Positions 31,895-44,058 of a stretch of 64,000 nt of DNA are shown one piece after another. The notes under the pieces are model-generated. The model worked only from the letters and a program-made list of their open reading frames with translations. It was not told the origin of the DNA and did not search any database. The stretch's first letter is position 1. Each line of letters starts with the position of its first letter. A program made the position numbers and the translations under genes. Origin of the DNA: Escarpia spicata (lineage: Eukaryota; Annelida; Polychaeta; Sabellida; Siboglinidae); the NCBI GenBank assembly GCA_963995525.1, contig OZ023205.1, forward strand, positions 59,764,109 through 59,828,108. Direction: 5' to 3'.

Positions 31895-34800
31895 CTGAAA
31901 CAAAACGTCAACTCTGAGAAACCATTCAGTGTGGATCATAGGATATTTACATACAAACATACCACTTTTGTAATGAATAACTGATTTGTCTTGCCACATC
32001 TGTACGATTTTATAACAAAATTAGACTTGACATAAAACATTTGTTCTTTCACTTTGCTACAAATTTCAGGCTCGTGTGCTTTTGGAAATGGCTTTTTAAA
32101 ATTCAGAACAAGACACTTGACTACATTTGTACATAGACAGTGCCTAACTCTTGTATTTCTGTGAGAAATATATATGGTTTGATAACTCTACTTACTACGT
32201 TGACAAGACAAATGTATTTCAACATTATTTTAAAAACATGTTTAACTATTACACAATCAAAACTGTTAATATATAAATAATAGCATGACAGTTGGCAAGG
32301 GATTCAATGAAATGGCTCCAGAGTAAAGTTCAACGTACGTTGGCTGTAAAATTATCAGTACGACTGTCTGAAACAGGGCTGTCTGTTTTTCTCCATCTAC
32401 TTTTTAAATCTTCCAGTGTGGCCCTAGGCTCCGTGCTGATGTCATTCAACCAGGGCTGCTGGGTCAACTGTCTGCTGATTGGTATCAAATGGCCCTCCGT
32501 CGTAAACAAGTACCTCACAGCATCCTTATTCACGTGGTTACTATGATCAAACAGCTGAAACAAATTAGAACTTAGAAGTACAGTGGAACCTTGCTTTACG
32601 GTCACCTTGGTAATACAGCCACCCCACAATTGTGGTCACCTTGCTACTAAGGTCACTTGCGCGGTCCCAAGGGTGGCCTTAATAGGGAGGTTCCACTGTT
32701 AATGTTCTTTACTTCAGCTATAAAGTTAGCTGCACTTTCAACGGTATAAAGTTGGCGGTCCCACTCAAAACTTGTGAGATGGCTGGATATTGACATAACA
32801 TGTAAACACCATTTCATTGTCAATTTTTGAAGTATGAAATATTTGCTGAAATGGTGGTGGTCATGTTGGCCGGCAATTAAAAAATTGCAGGCCCGACCAA
32901 AAAATTGATATATACATCGACCTCCTTGCCAGCTGTAACGTTGAACACTGAATACAGAAGCCTCATGGCAAGCTCAGCTGGAAGAAATGGACACCAGCTG
33001 TATAATTATGACTGATTAATTGTATCTGCTGAATTAATTATGACTGTAATTGATGTTCTTTGGAAAAAGATAAATATTTTGCTAGTAAGGAAGGAACTCT
33101 CCAAGTCACTCACCAGATACAAATACTTGCAAGTCTCGCTGAGAAAGAAACTCTCCATGCGGTCTTCGAGATCTTTGCGCTGTACGTCGTGTATTGTTGC
33201 ATAGCCACATCTGTCGGGTGGTAATCATAGTTGCATTTTATTACAAAACTTGATTATGCTTATGATCCAAAAAAATTAACAATTATGATTTTGTAACTAT
33301 TGGTATCAGTAATGAATAATATTTAAATATATATGTTTGCACGTTTTTCAGAATTAGTATGGTTTTTTATGTTCTGTTATAATACAGAGCTAGAAACAAA
33401 AATGTATAAAACAATTGCTTTAACAATCTAAACTTACAATAATTACAATTTATACTGGTTACTTACAATTTATGATTAATTACAATTTACAATAGTTAAT
33501 TATAACAATTTATAATTATTAATTACAATTTATAATTATGAGTTAAAAATTGTTAATTATTCGTTATTAAAATGTATAATTATTAAAATGTTTAGTTATC
33601 AATTAGTGATAATGCAAGAGACTGCAGTGACCTACTTGACTTTTGTGTGGTTGTTGAGACTGCGGAGAATGTTGCGGCCGACATGTAGGTAGAAGGGATT
33701 GTAGGTAGCGCGGTAGAGCAGGTAGGTCGACTCCACCAGCTCCGGGCGGAGCGGGTAGAAGCTGACCTCTGGAGTCTTCAGATGCCAGTTGAAGCGTTCA
33801 GGTAGTGCACCATACTTCTGCCAGATGGCGTAGTAAAGGGCGTGGCTGCAGATTGCTTCCTCGATATCTCCATTGAGAACCTGGTTAGCATGTCACAGAC
33901 CAAGTAGCAAAGTAACTAGTGACAGAGCTGGTCGAATTTAATTATTAAAACATTGGCATCACAGATATTGTTATAACTATGTTATTCTTAACTTAATGTA
34001 CATTTTCTTCAGGGATTTTCATGTATCTTTACGTCTGAAATAAATGGTTATTGTTATTATTATTTTACCAGTTTATAACAATATAACCGACATCCTCAAA
34101 ATAGGAGATGGTAAATTTTTTTGATCTTGAACAGAGTTCCAAATTTGCAACTCATGTTCTTGGAAACAATGCATACTTTCAATAATGTATATATAAATTA
34201 TGTAAAAAGATAGATTGTTTTAGTTAAATGAAATTGTTGTCGGTATGATATACACTGTACTACCAGTAAGCTGAAATACAAGCCTATCTGAACATGTCAT
34301 TTTAATCATGTTAGTTTTCTTAATTAAAACATTTTGAACGACTGAAAATACAACACATAAAATTGTATTTATACAAAACATTCTCTCAATCTCTTGAAAT
34401 ATGTATTTCATAATGTTCTGCTGGGGCCTAACAGAGCTGATGATTTATATCTGTAACACTCACTAACTGTGATATTTTACCAAAAAATCAGTCAGAACCT
34501 CTTGCAGTTGACAAACATATCTCTAAAACAATTTTGAATGGAAATGTGACAGTTATAATGAGATAACTTACTGGTGCCTAAATCCCCGGATATGATGCTT
34601 GGTTCAAAAGCTAGAGAATCTGATACATCAAAAATGATTAAGGCATACCTTTCAAGTCCTTCACCTGTCACTGAAGACATGCACTCTTACTTAATTATTA
34701 CAATATACACTGATATTAAAAATAACATGCAGGCACGCACACATGCATGCATGAACAGACGCTCACCTGCACACCAGGCCAAGCCGCCTGTAATGAATCA

Positions 34801-37800
34801 ATCCAGTTGTTGGTCATTTCTCCGTTGATCATGTCCACATTGACATATATAGGCGGGTAGCCTGTTCCCTTGTTGCAGTGGCGTCTCCTGGCAATAAGCA
34901 ATAACATTAACATGCCACAGATGGATGAAATAAGTCCGTTGAATGGTAATTGTAACAATTATAATGTATAAAATGTAAACACGTGCTGTGGAAAAAATTG
35001 CATGATAACAAGTTATATAATAATTATGTAGCTATGTATACAGGAGGTTATTATATCTTGTTTTATGGTGCTCCTTTTATAATCATAATAAGATAACTTC
35101 TATTGCGCCAAAATCCTTGGAAACCTAGCTCAGAGGTGCATCAAAACAAAAGGACTGGTCAATCTCAAAATCCATAAGTTAGTAGTATTCCAGTCGTCAA
35201 CAGATGGGTCAAGGCATTAGGGAGCTACGGTGGATAAGTTAGTAGTATTCCAGTCGTCAACAGATGGGTCAAGGCATTAGGGAGCTACGGTGGATAAGTT
35301 AGTAGTATTCCAGTCGTCAACAGATGGGTCAAGGCATTAGGGAGCTACGGTGGATAAGTTAGTAGTATTCCAGTCGTCAACAGATGGGTCAAGGCATTAG
35401 GGAGCTACGGTGGATAAGTTAGTAGTATTCCAGTCGTCAACAGATGGGTCAAGGCATTAGGGAGCTACGGTGGATAAGTTAGTAGTATTCCAGTCGTCAA
35501 CAGATGGGTCAAGGCATTAGGGAGCTACGGTGGATAAGTTAGTAGTATTCCAGTCGTCAACAGATGGGTCAAGGCATTAGGGAGGTACGGTGGATAAGTT
35601 AGTAGTATTCCAGTCGTCAACAGATGGGTCAAGGCATTAGGGAGGTACGGTGGATAAGTTAGTAGTATTCCAGTCGTCAACAGATGGGTCAAGGCATTAG
35701 GGAGCTACGGTGGATAAGTTAGTAGTATTCCAGTCGTCAACAGATGGGTCAAGGCATTAGGGAGCTACGGTGGATAAGTTAGTAGTATTCCAGTCGTCAA
35801 CAGATGGGTCAAGGCATTAGGGAGCTACGGTGGATAAGTTAGTAGTATTCCAGTCGTCAACAGATGGGTCAAGGCATTAGGGAGCTACGGTGGATAAGTT
35901 AGTAGTATTCCAGTCGTCAACAGATGGGTCAAGGCATTAGGGAGGTACGGTGGATAAGTTAGTAGTATTCCAGTCGTCAACAGATGGGTCAAGGCATTAG
36001 GGAGCTACGGTGGATAAGTTAGTAGTATTCCAGTCGTCAACAGATGGGTCAAGGCATTAGGGAGCTACGGTGGATAAGTTAGTAGTATTCCAGTCGTCAA
36101 CAGATGGGTCAAGGCATTAGGGAGCTACGGTGGATAAGTTAGTAGTATTCCAGTCGTCAACAGATGGGTCAAGGCATTAGGGAGCTACGGTGGATAAGTT
36201 AGTAGTATTCCAGTCGTCAACAGATGGGTCAAGGCATTAGGGAGCTACGGTGGATAAGCAAAGTTGTATATTTTCTTCTCAAAATTGTTTAATTTTTTAT
36301 TGTTATTCAAACTGACTCGAATTAACCTGAAAAGTAGTTAAATATAATATCACTTTCAAGCTTTCCACTTACAAGTTATGCCTGTGTAAAAATTTACTAC
36401 AAGCTGGTTTGTTTGAATAAACATTTCATTTGGTTTGATCAAGTAATTTTGTGACACTCACTCACCCTCTTCGTAAATAGAACCTGATTGTCTGATAGGA
36501 TTCGTTAAATCTCTTCACATCTTCTGTGTTTCCTAACAGGATAAACGCCTGCAAAGAAAAGTCAAACCTTTCTATACCTTGTACATCATTTGAAGAACAA
36601 AATTAATATTAGTAGCAAAGCTATGCAAAATAACTTGGTTCAATTACCACCAGTTATTATTATCATCTACAATATAAAATGTAATTAAAACTGTGTCAAA
36701 GATGGAATCATAAATATAGCCATGACATTGTAATCATAATACACAGGAAACAGGATGTCTCTATAAAAATGACAATGTCTCTAAGTCAGTGCTTCTCAAA
36801 CAGTGTGTCGTGGCTCAATGGGTTGGGTACAAAAAATAAAGTACATGCTGAAATGATAAAATTTGGTCCAGTGTGCCGTAATGTAAAGCAAACTGGAAAG
36901 TGTCCTGTCAACTCAAAAAAGGGTGTTGAAGCACTGCTCTAAGTAATCAGACTTACTCTCTAAGAAATAGGACCAACTCTCTGTAACAATTAAGCAACAA
37001 GACAATGACTGTAAGAAACAGGACCGAGTGTACAAGAAATATGACATACTTTCTATACGCCATTGTAGCATGCAACAGACCTTAAGCATGTATTCATAGA
37101 ATGAGTCGATTCCTGCGCCGAGTCCACTCATTCGCCCGACCCACTCCCCTGTGTGAATGTCAATGACGTTACCTGGAACAACAAAAGGTGAGAGTGAACC
37201 ATCAAGCAGCTGCTTAGGCTGAGCCTGCTTGAACTGGGTGGAGGCAGACAGCTGGTCAGTGGCACCAACAAATCACAAACTACAGTATTAAGTTGCTTCT
37301 GGCTTCAGTTAGATTCATTTTGATTAGAAATGGCAGTTATCTGTCTGAATCCTGTGTTGGCTTAATTGAGCTGTCGACATCCTCACGGTGTCCTCATCAT
37401 TTGTGATTTACCAGCACATTGCAACATCTAGTATGATCTTCACGTGTCTTTCTAGATATGTTGTGGTTCCCAACCACCCGTATATATATATATATAAGCT
37501 GCATTTAATGACTCATATATGTGGTGACATCTAGTGGATAATTGCGTACTATACATTTGCTATACACTAGGGGTATTTCTGTGTTTTTGTGTTTAATAAC
37601 ATATCTCGGTGAATGTCTATGAACACTGGGGGAATCTGAATGAATGTCATCATAACATGACGGGACCTAAAAGGTTAGTGGGTTAAAAAATGGTCAACCA
37701 CTGAGCATGAATGACTTTTTCATGTCGCCTTTGCCACATCTATGTGCAGAATTTGCACATCTTTATTTCATATGGTACACACCTAGTGTGCCAAGAAAAC

Positions 37801-40800
37801 TCAGTTTTCAAATGCAAACAATTGTAGCTAGAATTTTGTGTTGAAATTTGACTAGAAACATATAACAGTCATCTTATTACGGAACCATATTCTGCTATCA
37901 TATTCCTATATTAGATGTCTCAATATATCAACAGAGAAGACATTTCTTCAACAGGATCATCTGCCATCATAACCTATGCATGAGGCAGCATGGATAAAAA
38001 GGTTTTCAATTAAACGTTTGTTAGAATGGAACAGAATACACAAAATATATCATTAGGATAGTGACTCGATTTTGTGTCAAATTTGTTGTCAACAAGGCTT
38101 TATTAATAATAATAATTACACCATAAACATTCCAAATTAATGCTCTGTTTACCAGTATGAAAATTATTTATATAAAAATGCATTTTTTAAATAGTAATAA
38201 TAAATGAACTAAACAAAAAATAAATAAACAAAAAATTTAGCCAACACACGTACAAAACACACCTGCCCAACACACTTACCGAACAAACCTGTGACATTGC
38301 TGCGGTGTGCCCACAGACGATCGATGGCCCGCCTCGCAACCATCTCATAGACCGGGTCTCCTAGCAACCGACTGAGCAGACCAAACTCCAGCATGAGACT
38401 GCCTGCGCCGGACGTACACGTCAGGTTGAGACAGTTCTTTGGAACGCCTGTCATTAAGTTCACCTACAAACCAGATTGTTGAAATGGCATAAACGAATCC
38501 TACACACCCGGGTAGTTTGGAATGCAAATATGCTTATTATATTATATATATATATATCAACTCACACCAATCAGTGACATATAAAGGACAATCTGCTTTT
38601 GTAAGTTATAGAATTGTGCAAAAATCTTTACACTGAAGCTAGAATGGCGGAAGAGAATATTCAAGTACCTGAGACAGAACATAAGAAAGTTACACAATTT
38701 AAAGTTTGTGAGATTTGGGGTACTACTGTTAAGATTTAAACTAACCAATTACCGTTGACTACTGGTGTATTCTATTTCTCATCCATAGAGCCACCAGAAT
38801 TGGACAATTGTGACTGAGACAACTAGAAGGCGCTTCTGTGAGGTGGAAAACACCTTCATTATCACCCACGATGACCCACCTAATCAATGTTCTTTTTGTA
38901 AATCATGCAAAAATTATGTACATAATTATTTGTAATGTAATTCACGCAGTGATAATTATTACTGAAAAGAACTAGTGATTGTATATGGTGAGAAAATGGA
39001 TAGTTTTCCGAATTAGTGGTCACGTGACGGAATCTCTGCTTGCAACATGCCCTCCAGAGCAGTCCTGACAGCCTCTCCTGAGTGTTCTATTTGTTGTGGG
39101 GAGGTTACGTGACATTTTCGTGTCCAACAGAATAGCAAAATTTGCTGCACGAATAGACCGGAGAGGCAGACAGAATACACCCAAAGTGACAGCTCTAGTA
39201 CCGCTGCTGGCCATTTGAGAGAAAAATAAGACTGAACAAGACGTAACCCTGGGGTACGGAATGCCCGTGCCGGTGCAGTCAAATGCAGGCATGAGTCGGT
39301 TTGCCAGATCATGTGCCATTTGAAGCAGCTCATTGTCGTAGCCGGGTGGAACAACATTGCCAAACGGCTGTAGCGGATCTCGGATGATGAGGTGGGCGGA
39401 CAGCAGACCGCCGAGGATTCTACAACAACACAACATCGGTGTGACAATGCTAACATTAATGTCCTTGAAGGAATGGGAATGTCTTTGTGGCTCCACTGCA
39501 TTCAGTATGTGCACATAACCTGATCAATACCAAATTAAAATGAAACCATATCATAAAAATGTTGTTTGTGCTAAATTCATATAAATTTGCAAACGATAAA
39601 TTTTTAAATAAAATGAAATAATAAATCAATGATTTTCAAGTAATTGAAATAATGATTTAAATTAAATAATATAAGACAGGCAAGAATGGTCCCATTCAGG
39701 GTTTTTATGGTTCAGCTCACACCGGCGGTGCAACACGATGCCTATGTATTTGGTGTCCTCATCATCGCATACCATATTTATATATTGTGGATATAGATAT
39801 CAAGTTGTTTTTACGCTATATTTTATCATTATAACCGTCCATCATTGACACTGTTCACAGTTTCTAAGTATGTGAATGTCGAAATCCAGAGCATCTGTTT
39901 AAATAATTTTAAATAATGTATTTCCAACATAACTGAAATCCTGAGACGTTACCCAGTCAGTTTCTTTGTTGTATCCTGCTCTGGGCCTATATCTTTGATT
40001 GCAGAGGATAGTTTATTTCCTTAAAGTGAAACAAATGGCAAATGTTTGGGGTTATGCACCTAAACGATCAATATCAACTCTTTTATACAAAAGTGGGAGT
40101 CAGGTGGATGATGGGAGTATATAAAATTACAAAAATAGATCAAATATGTTGTGTAGTGATGTCAAATTTTTTCTTGTAGTAATATGGAATGTTCATAACG
40201 GTTTTTTTTTACTTTCGAATTTTACATGGGCTTAAAAACCTGGTCCCATTTACCTTATTGTGACCTCAAACACTTGCACTGTGTTTGATTTGTTAAAAGA
40301 CACATGTTCAATAACAAGTTGGACGGCACGTTTGAATTCACTTGCATTGCCCATAATCTGGAAACAATGTTCATCATTTCAAATACATATCTAGTTAATA
40401 TAGTTAAATAATGTTTTCTTCATTAGCTGTGTAAAGACCTAAACATGTCACAAATTCAGTAACAGTTATTATGGAGATGCTCTAGTTCCAGCTCTTTCCA
40501 GCACTCACAAATGTTCTATACTGTAAAATGGATTTAAAGATGCCTCCTCAATTCAAGTTTTTTACTCATCTCATTTCAAATTTCTTTTGCAAAAAAGCAA
40601 ACCTATCAAGTATCCACTATGACATGGTAGCTCGTTTGAGCAACTTTTTGTTTGCAATTTTAGTAAAATCATCAGAGAAGCTATTAAATTAAATTTAACT
40701 ATTAAATTCTGGGTCAGAATCAATTCATGTGATTGTCAAAATTGGAACCTTCACAAGAACGCACAATACGATTAGTGTTTCTGTATTGATGTTATCAACT

Positions 40801-42470
40801 TTTCTTGCTGTCTCAACAAACATGTGACCAACAAATTCAGTATGTTTGAATGTTGGCCTACCAATTGTGTATAGCAAGTTACCAGATTTACCAACCATAG
40901 TAAATTCTTTCAATCATTTAAACACATGTACATACACTTTATTATTAAGCTGACTGCATATTATTAAAACTATTCAGATGTTACATATTGGACATCAAAG
41001 AACAAGATTTGCAATTGGCTGAACCATTTGAAGAAGCCATTTTAAAATACACCAGATCATGTTTTATCAGTAAAGTGCACATTTAATATGGCTTAGAAAA
41101 GTGATGAAAATACAATACCATGCTATTAAAATACTCACGGCTAAAGTGTCCAGACTGTCTACAAGGGTCAATGCATAGTCCCCAAGAACATCATTGATAT
41201 TGATGTTGGAACTGAAATAAAATAATGACAGTTGATGTAGTCATGTAGGAGTAAAATCTCATGACACATGTCTCAAAAGGCAGTGAGCATACCAATGTAC
41301 AGAGTGTAGAGCAGGGTGTAACACTGACACAAACAATTAAGGGGTTCTGATACAATCCCCCATGTCATACAGATATACACCACTGTATATATGATGATAC
41401 TGTTATTCAACTGCTGTACCAACATTATGAAAAAACATTGATATGTACATACTGGCATTTATATATCTACAGCAGGACCTTATTTTTTGTACTAAAACAG
41501 GTTTCTTTAAAAACCTAAAAATACATATTATATCAACATGTATATATGTGAATTAAATCTGCCACAATGTAATAATTGTCACATCATTCCACAAAATCAA
41601 ACACTCCAGATTACCTGCAACATTTTAAAATGCTAAATTATGTTGTGACGTTTTCTAGTTTTTAGTTATTATGAGGTTATAGTTAACATGAACATTACCA
41701 TGTTGTTAATATCACAATTATAAAGTAAAATAGGGAAAAACATAACAAACTTTCAAACAGTTGCATGCTGTTCAATGCTGCATGTACATGAACTGATGAA
41801 ACATTATGATTATACTTCATTATAAAAAAACATGGCAATTTGACTCGTAATAAGTGCATTATCTAATGACCCTCGTATTTGGGGAGGGGTTGAAGTAATC
41901 TGATCATATGGACTTTGGAGGTATTTTAATTTTTGTTTTCCACTTGAAGTTGAACTTGAAGAATGAAGGTGTTTCGGTATAGCAGGGGCTATTTTATCAA
42001 AAGCAAGATTCAAAATGTATTTTTAATTTTTTTTTAAATGAGTCTCGACTTCATACTTAATTGTGGAGGAACGGAAGTTACGCCTAATTAATAATTGTAG
42101 AACTCTTTTTAACTTCATTCATCATTGTCATTAATTAATATTGATTGTGTCACTGTCAGTGCATGAGATACGAGTGGAACTGGAAGAAACACATTCACAG
42201 GTTCGCAGAAACTCACGGATTTTCGTAATCAGGGCCACGTCCAGTACAATATATTGGATTTAATTCATCTTTTGGAAAGGCGTGCTTCATATAGTTATCA
42301 TAGCCAAATTGAAACATTTTGCGAGCTTCCTCGAGCATTTCGAGGCGTTCCGACTCCGGAAAATTACCATATTTACTATCATAAGGTCCCCAATTCTTCT
42401 TGAAGAAATGCAAGTTCCCTGATATCATAACCAGTGTGACAAGTATAAGTGAGAACAATTTCCAAAACAT
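31805..42470 (-). CDS. EDEM1: ER degradation-enhancing alpha-mannosidase-like protein 1, complete 12-exon gene
   Basis: Twelve minus-strand exons join in phase to 576 codons plus stop. A hydrophobic N-terminal segment ([14 protein letters not shown], residues ~5-18) is a signal/anchor for the ER. The GH47 domain follows: [146 protein letters not shown] and the C-terminal [10 protein letters not shown]. These match EDEM1 rather than EDEM2/3 (ELNPI-C-GRGPD, and the LFTTEGHL region). Human EDEM1 is 657 residues, longer mainly before the domain. Family role: trims or recognises mannose on misfolded glycoproteins and hands them to ER-associated degradation. Start: MFWKLF at 42470; an upstream in-frame TTG is not used. 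Confidence 0.97.
32339..32554 (-). CDS. EDEM1: EDEM1 exon 11
   Basis: Acceptor TTTGTTTCAG|, donor GCCAAC|GTACGT. It encodes [38 protein letters not shown] and a variable linker. Without splicing the frame would stop two codons later. Confidence 0.95.
32581..32698. mobile_element. 118-bp MITE, pogo/Tigger-like ends (EDEM1 intron 10)
   Basis: CAGTGGAACCTTGC at the left pairs with GGGAGGTTCCACTG at the right. TA precedes the left end; TT follows the right end (one change from TA). CAGTGGAACC ends with TA targets fit pogo/Tigger-type MITEs. Confidence 0.75.
33114..33210 (-). CDS. EDEM1: EDEM1 exon 10
   Basis: Acceptor ACCCGACAG|, donor CTG|GTGAGT. It encodes [20 protein letters not shown] then [12 protein letters not shown]. 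Confidence 0.97.
33636..33880 (-). CDS. EDEM1: EDEM1 exon 9
   Basis: Acceptor GCTAACCAG|, donor GTCAA|GTAGGT. It encodes [40 protein letters not shown] and [26 protein letters not shown] holds a conserved GH47 glutamate. Confidence 0.97.
34767..34887 (-). CDS. EDEM1: EDEM1 exon 8
   Basis: Acceptor ATTGCCAG|, donor GTGCAG|GTGAGC. It encodes [19 protein letters not shown] and [19 protein letters not shown]. Confidence 0.96.
35090..35173. repeat. left flank of the dispersed repeat that seeded the 60-bp array
   Basis: Contains TTCTATTGCGCC, AGCTCAGAGGTGCATCAAAA and CAAAAGGACTGGTCAATCTC; 57970-58050 has the matching TTCTTACTTCCTCG-side, AGCTCAGTGGCGCAACAAAA and CAAAGGATTAAGCAATCTC. Confidence 0.8.
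35174..36259. repeat. 60-bp tandem array, 18 near-identical copies (EDEM1 intron 7)
   Basis: The unit runs ATAAGTTAGTAGTATTCCAG, TCGTCAACAGATGGGTCAAG, GCATTAGGGAGCTACGGTGG. All copies appear identical except that GAGCTA is GAGGTA in three (about 35584, 35644 and 35944) and the first copy begins with a CC variant. Both ends run into a dispersed repeat related to 57965-58115. Confidence 0.99.
36466..36548 (-). CDS. EDEM1: EDEM1 exon 7
   Basis: Acceptor CTTTGCAG|, donor GAGG|GTGAGT. It encodes [20 protein letters not shown] then IRFYLRR. Confidence 0.95.
36787..36936. mobile_element. 150-bp hAT-type MITE with perfect 8-bp target duplication (EDEM1 intron 6)
   Basis: The left end is CAGTGCTTCTCAAAC and the right end, read inward, CAGTGCTTCAACACCC. 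CTCTAAGT flanks it on both sides (36779-36786 and 36937-36944) without mismatch. CAGNG-type termini plus 8-bp duplications are the hAT signature. Too short for any protein. Confidence 0.9.
36944..37070. repeat. degenerate ~30-bp tandem repeat (EDEM1 intron 6)
   Basis: Diverged units with CTCTNNGTAAGAAAYAGGAC-like content on both sides of the MITE (also 36748-36786). Confidence 0.5.
37081..37172 (-). CDS. EDEM1: EDEM1 exon 6
   Basis: Acceptor TGTTCCAG|, donor AAG|GTCTGT. It encodes [20 protein letters not shown] then [10 protein letters not shown], part of the GH47 substrate cleft. Confidence 0.95.
38280..38463 (-). CDS. EDEM1: EDEM1 exon 5
   Basis: Acceptor GTTTGTAG|, donor TTCG|GTAAGT. It encodes [39 protein letters not shown] and [16 protein letters not shown]. 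Confidence 0.96.
39248..39419 (-). CDS. EDEM1: EDEM1 exon 4
   Basis: Acceptor TGTTGTAG|, donor CCCAGG|GTTACG. It encodes [39 protein letters not shown] and GTGIPYPR. The frame stays open past the donor, but that extra sequence has no family similarity. Confidence 0.94.
40254..40357 (-). CDS. EDEM1: EDEM1 exon 3
   Basis: Acceptor TGTTTCCAG|, donor ATAAG|GTAAAT. It encodes [20 protein letters not shown] and [10 protein letters not shown]. Confidence 0.96.
41139..41211 (-). CDS. EDEM1: EDEM1 exon 2
   Basis: Acceptor TTATTTCAG|, donor GCC|GTGAGT. It encodes [20 protein letters not shown] then DTLA, with P completed across the junction. Confidence 0.96.
42217..42470 (-). CDS. EDEM1: EDEM1 exon 1
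   Basis: ATG 42470-42468, donor ATCC|GTGAGT at 42216. It contains the signal/anchor (residues 5-18) and the domain start [31 protein letters not shown]. Confidence 0.95.
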
Positions 42471-43495
42471 TGATTTAGTGTGAAAGTCCAATTATAACTA
42501 GAAAACTTGACCGAAGTCGAATAATGTCAACAAAAGTCTAAAACAAAACTCGGTAAAGTCATACGGGGTCAAGTCCTCACCATAACAACTCGTCCCATAA
42601 CCAACTTCTCCCATTGCCACGTAGGTTTCGTCATCTCATGTCTATACGATAATGATATCAGATCTTGTTTTTTATTTTGAGCTAGACTTGGTTAAATATA
42701 AGTACATTTACGGAACTCAAGATGTAAACGTAAACAGTCCAACAGTTAACTGAATAAAAGAAACAAATACAAGCGTTTTTTCTTATATTATTCAAGTATC
42801 TCGAATCACCTTAGCCTTACGTATGTCTACGTTATTTTACTCTTTGAAGTAGTGTACAGAATGCCTTATATAATAATAATAATAGGATACATTCTAGGTT
42901 TATTAGGTGTATTACTAATACAAATTATTTTGTTTAATTATAAACAAATAATAAAATAATGACATATATTTATAATGTGTGCACATTTTAATGTTGAACA
43001 TGCTGCAAACGACATTAGTCTATTGACAATTGTCTCTATTAGTAAACTATTGTTTGGTCATCTATGCTTGACACTATTACAGTAATAACGGGACCACAAT
43101 TTTAGTAACCGTCGATATTCAAGGTCATATACACTGACCTTTTATATTGTAGTTTATGTACTTATGATGGTCAAAATAAATACTGTCTGTCAGTCTGTAT
43201 ATGTACATTATACAAGCCAGGTGCGTGCACGAAAAAATGTGTCCAGCGGTTTTATTGAGAGGCTGTGAAAAAGGAGACAAAGACAATTTTAAAAATATTA
43301 ATTAATTATATATGACTGGATGTGTAAATAATTCGAATGAAACGTTATGCACGCAAAAACACAGGTTAAACAATTATAATGAGCCCCCAACATGTTGGTG
43401 GTGAGCTTGAGATAATATTTAGCCCCTCAATATTTTAACAAAGGGGTGCAGTAGGGTGGTTTTGGTGAGCCTCGAAGGTTTAGGGTTTCAATGCC
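42471..43495. other. EDEM1 upstream region; no other gene
   Basis: AT-rich, without a CpG-rich block or convincing TATA box. The EDEM1 5' UTR and promoter must begin here. Confidence 0.35.
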
Positions 43496-43499
43496 TATG

Positions 43500-43990
43500 C
43501 GGAGACATAATATTGAGCGAGTGTGTGTGTGTGTGCGTGAGTGAGTGCGTGCGTGCGTGCGTACGTGGGTGTGTGTCTCTGTGTTTATCACTGTGTGTAT
43601 ACGTGCGTGTGTGCGTGCGTATGTACATGCGTGGGTGCGCGCGTGTGTGCGTGTGTGTGCTATGCATTTCATGCGTTTCTCGTGGTCATTCCCCTACCTG
43701 AGATAATTGAGTGGGTGTGTGTCTCTGTGTTTCTCACTGTATGTGTACGTGCGCGTGCGTACGTTCGTGCTTGCGTGCGTGAGTGCGTGCGTACGTACGT
43801 GGGTGTGTGTCTCTGTGTTTATCACTGTGTGTATACGTGCGTGTGTGCGTGTGCGTGCGTATGTACATGCGTGCGTGCGCGCGTGTGTGCGTGCGTGCGT
43901 ATGTACATGCGTGCGTGCGCGCGTGTGTGTGCTATGCATTTCATGCGTTTCTCATGGTCATTCCCCTACCTGAGATAATTGAGTGGCGAA
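43500..43990. repeat. GT/GC-rich array inside a ~272-bp tandem duplication
   Basis: GTGCGTGC-type repeats. The unique block GCATTTCATGCGTTTCTC then TGGTCATTCCCCTACCTGAG occurs at 43664 and again at 43936, so the whole segment is duplicated in tandem. Valine/cysteine-rich open frames are artefacts. Confidence 0.9.
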
Positions 43991-44058
43991 CAACTCTCCT
44001 CCAGAGGGCGTCACTGTAGGCAGAAGTTCTAATGCGCGGTACTCTTGTTCCTGTAGGG

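Noticed and set aside
35174..36259. CRISPR-like look of a regular 60-bp array
   Set aside because: There are no variable spacers; the whole 60 bp is repeated, in the intron of a metazoan gene.
39013..39514. Two overlapping minus-strand frames of 162-164 codons as separate genes
   Set aside because: One contains EDEM1 exon 4 (39248-39419) extended into introns on both sides; the other is its shifted shadow.
43427..43978. VCVCVRA-type open frames
   Set aside because: GT/GC-rich low-complexity sequence, open on both strands.
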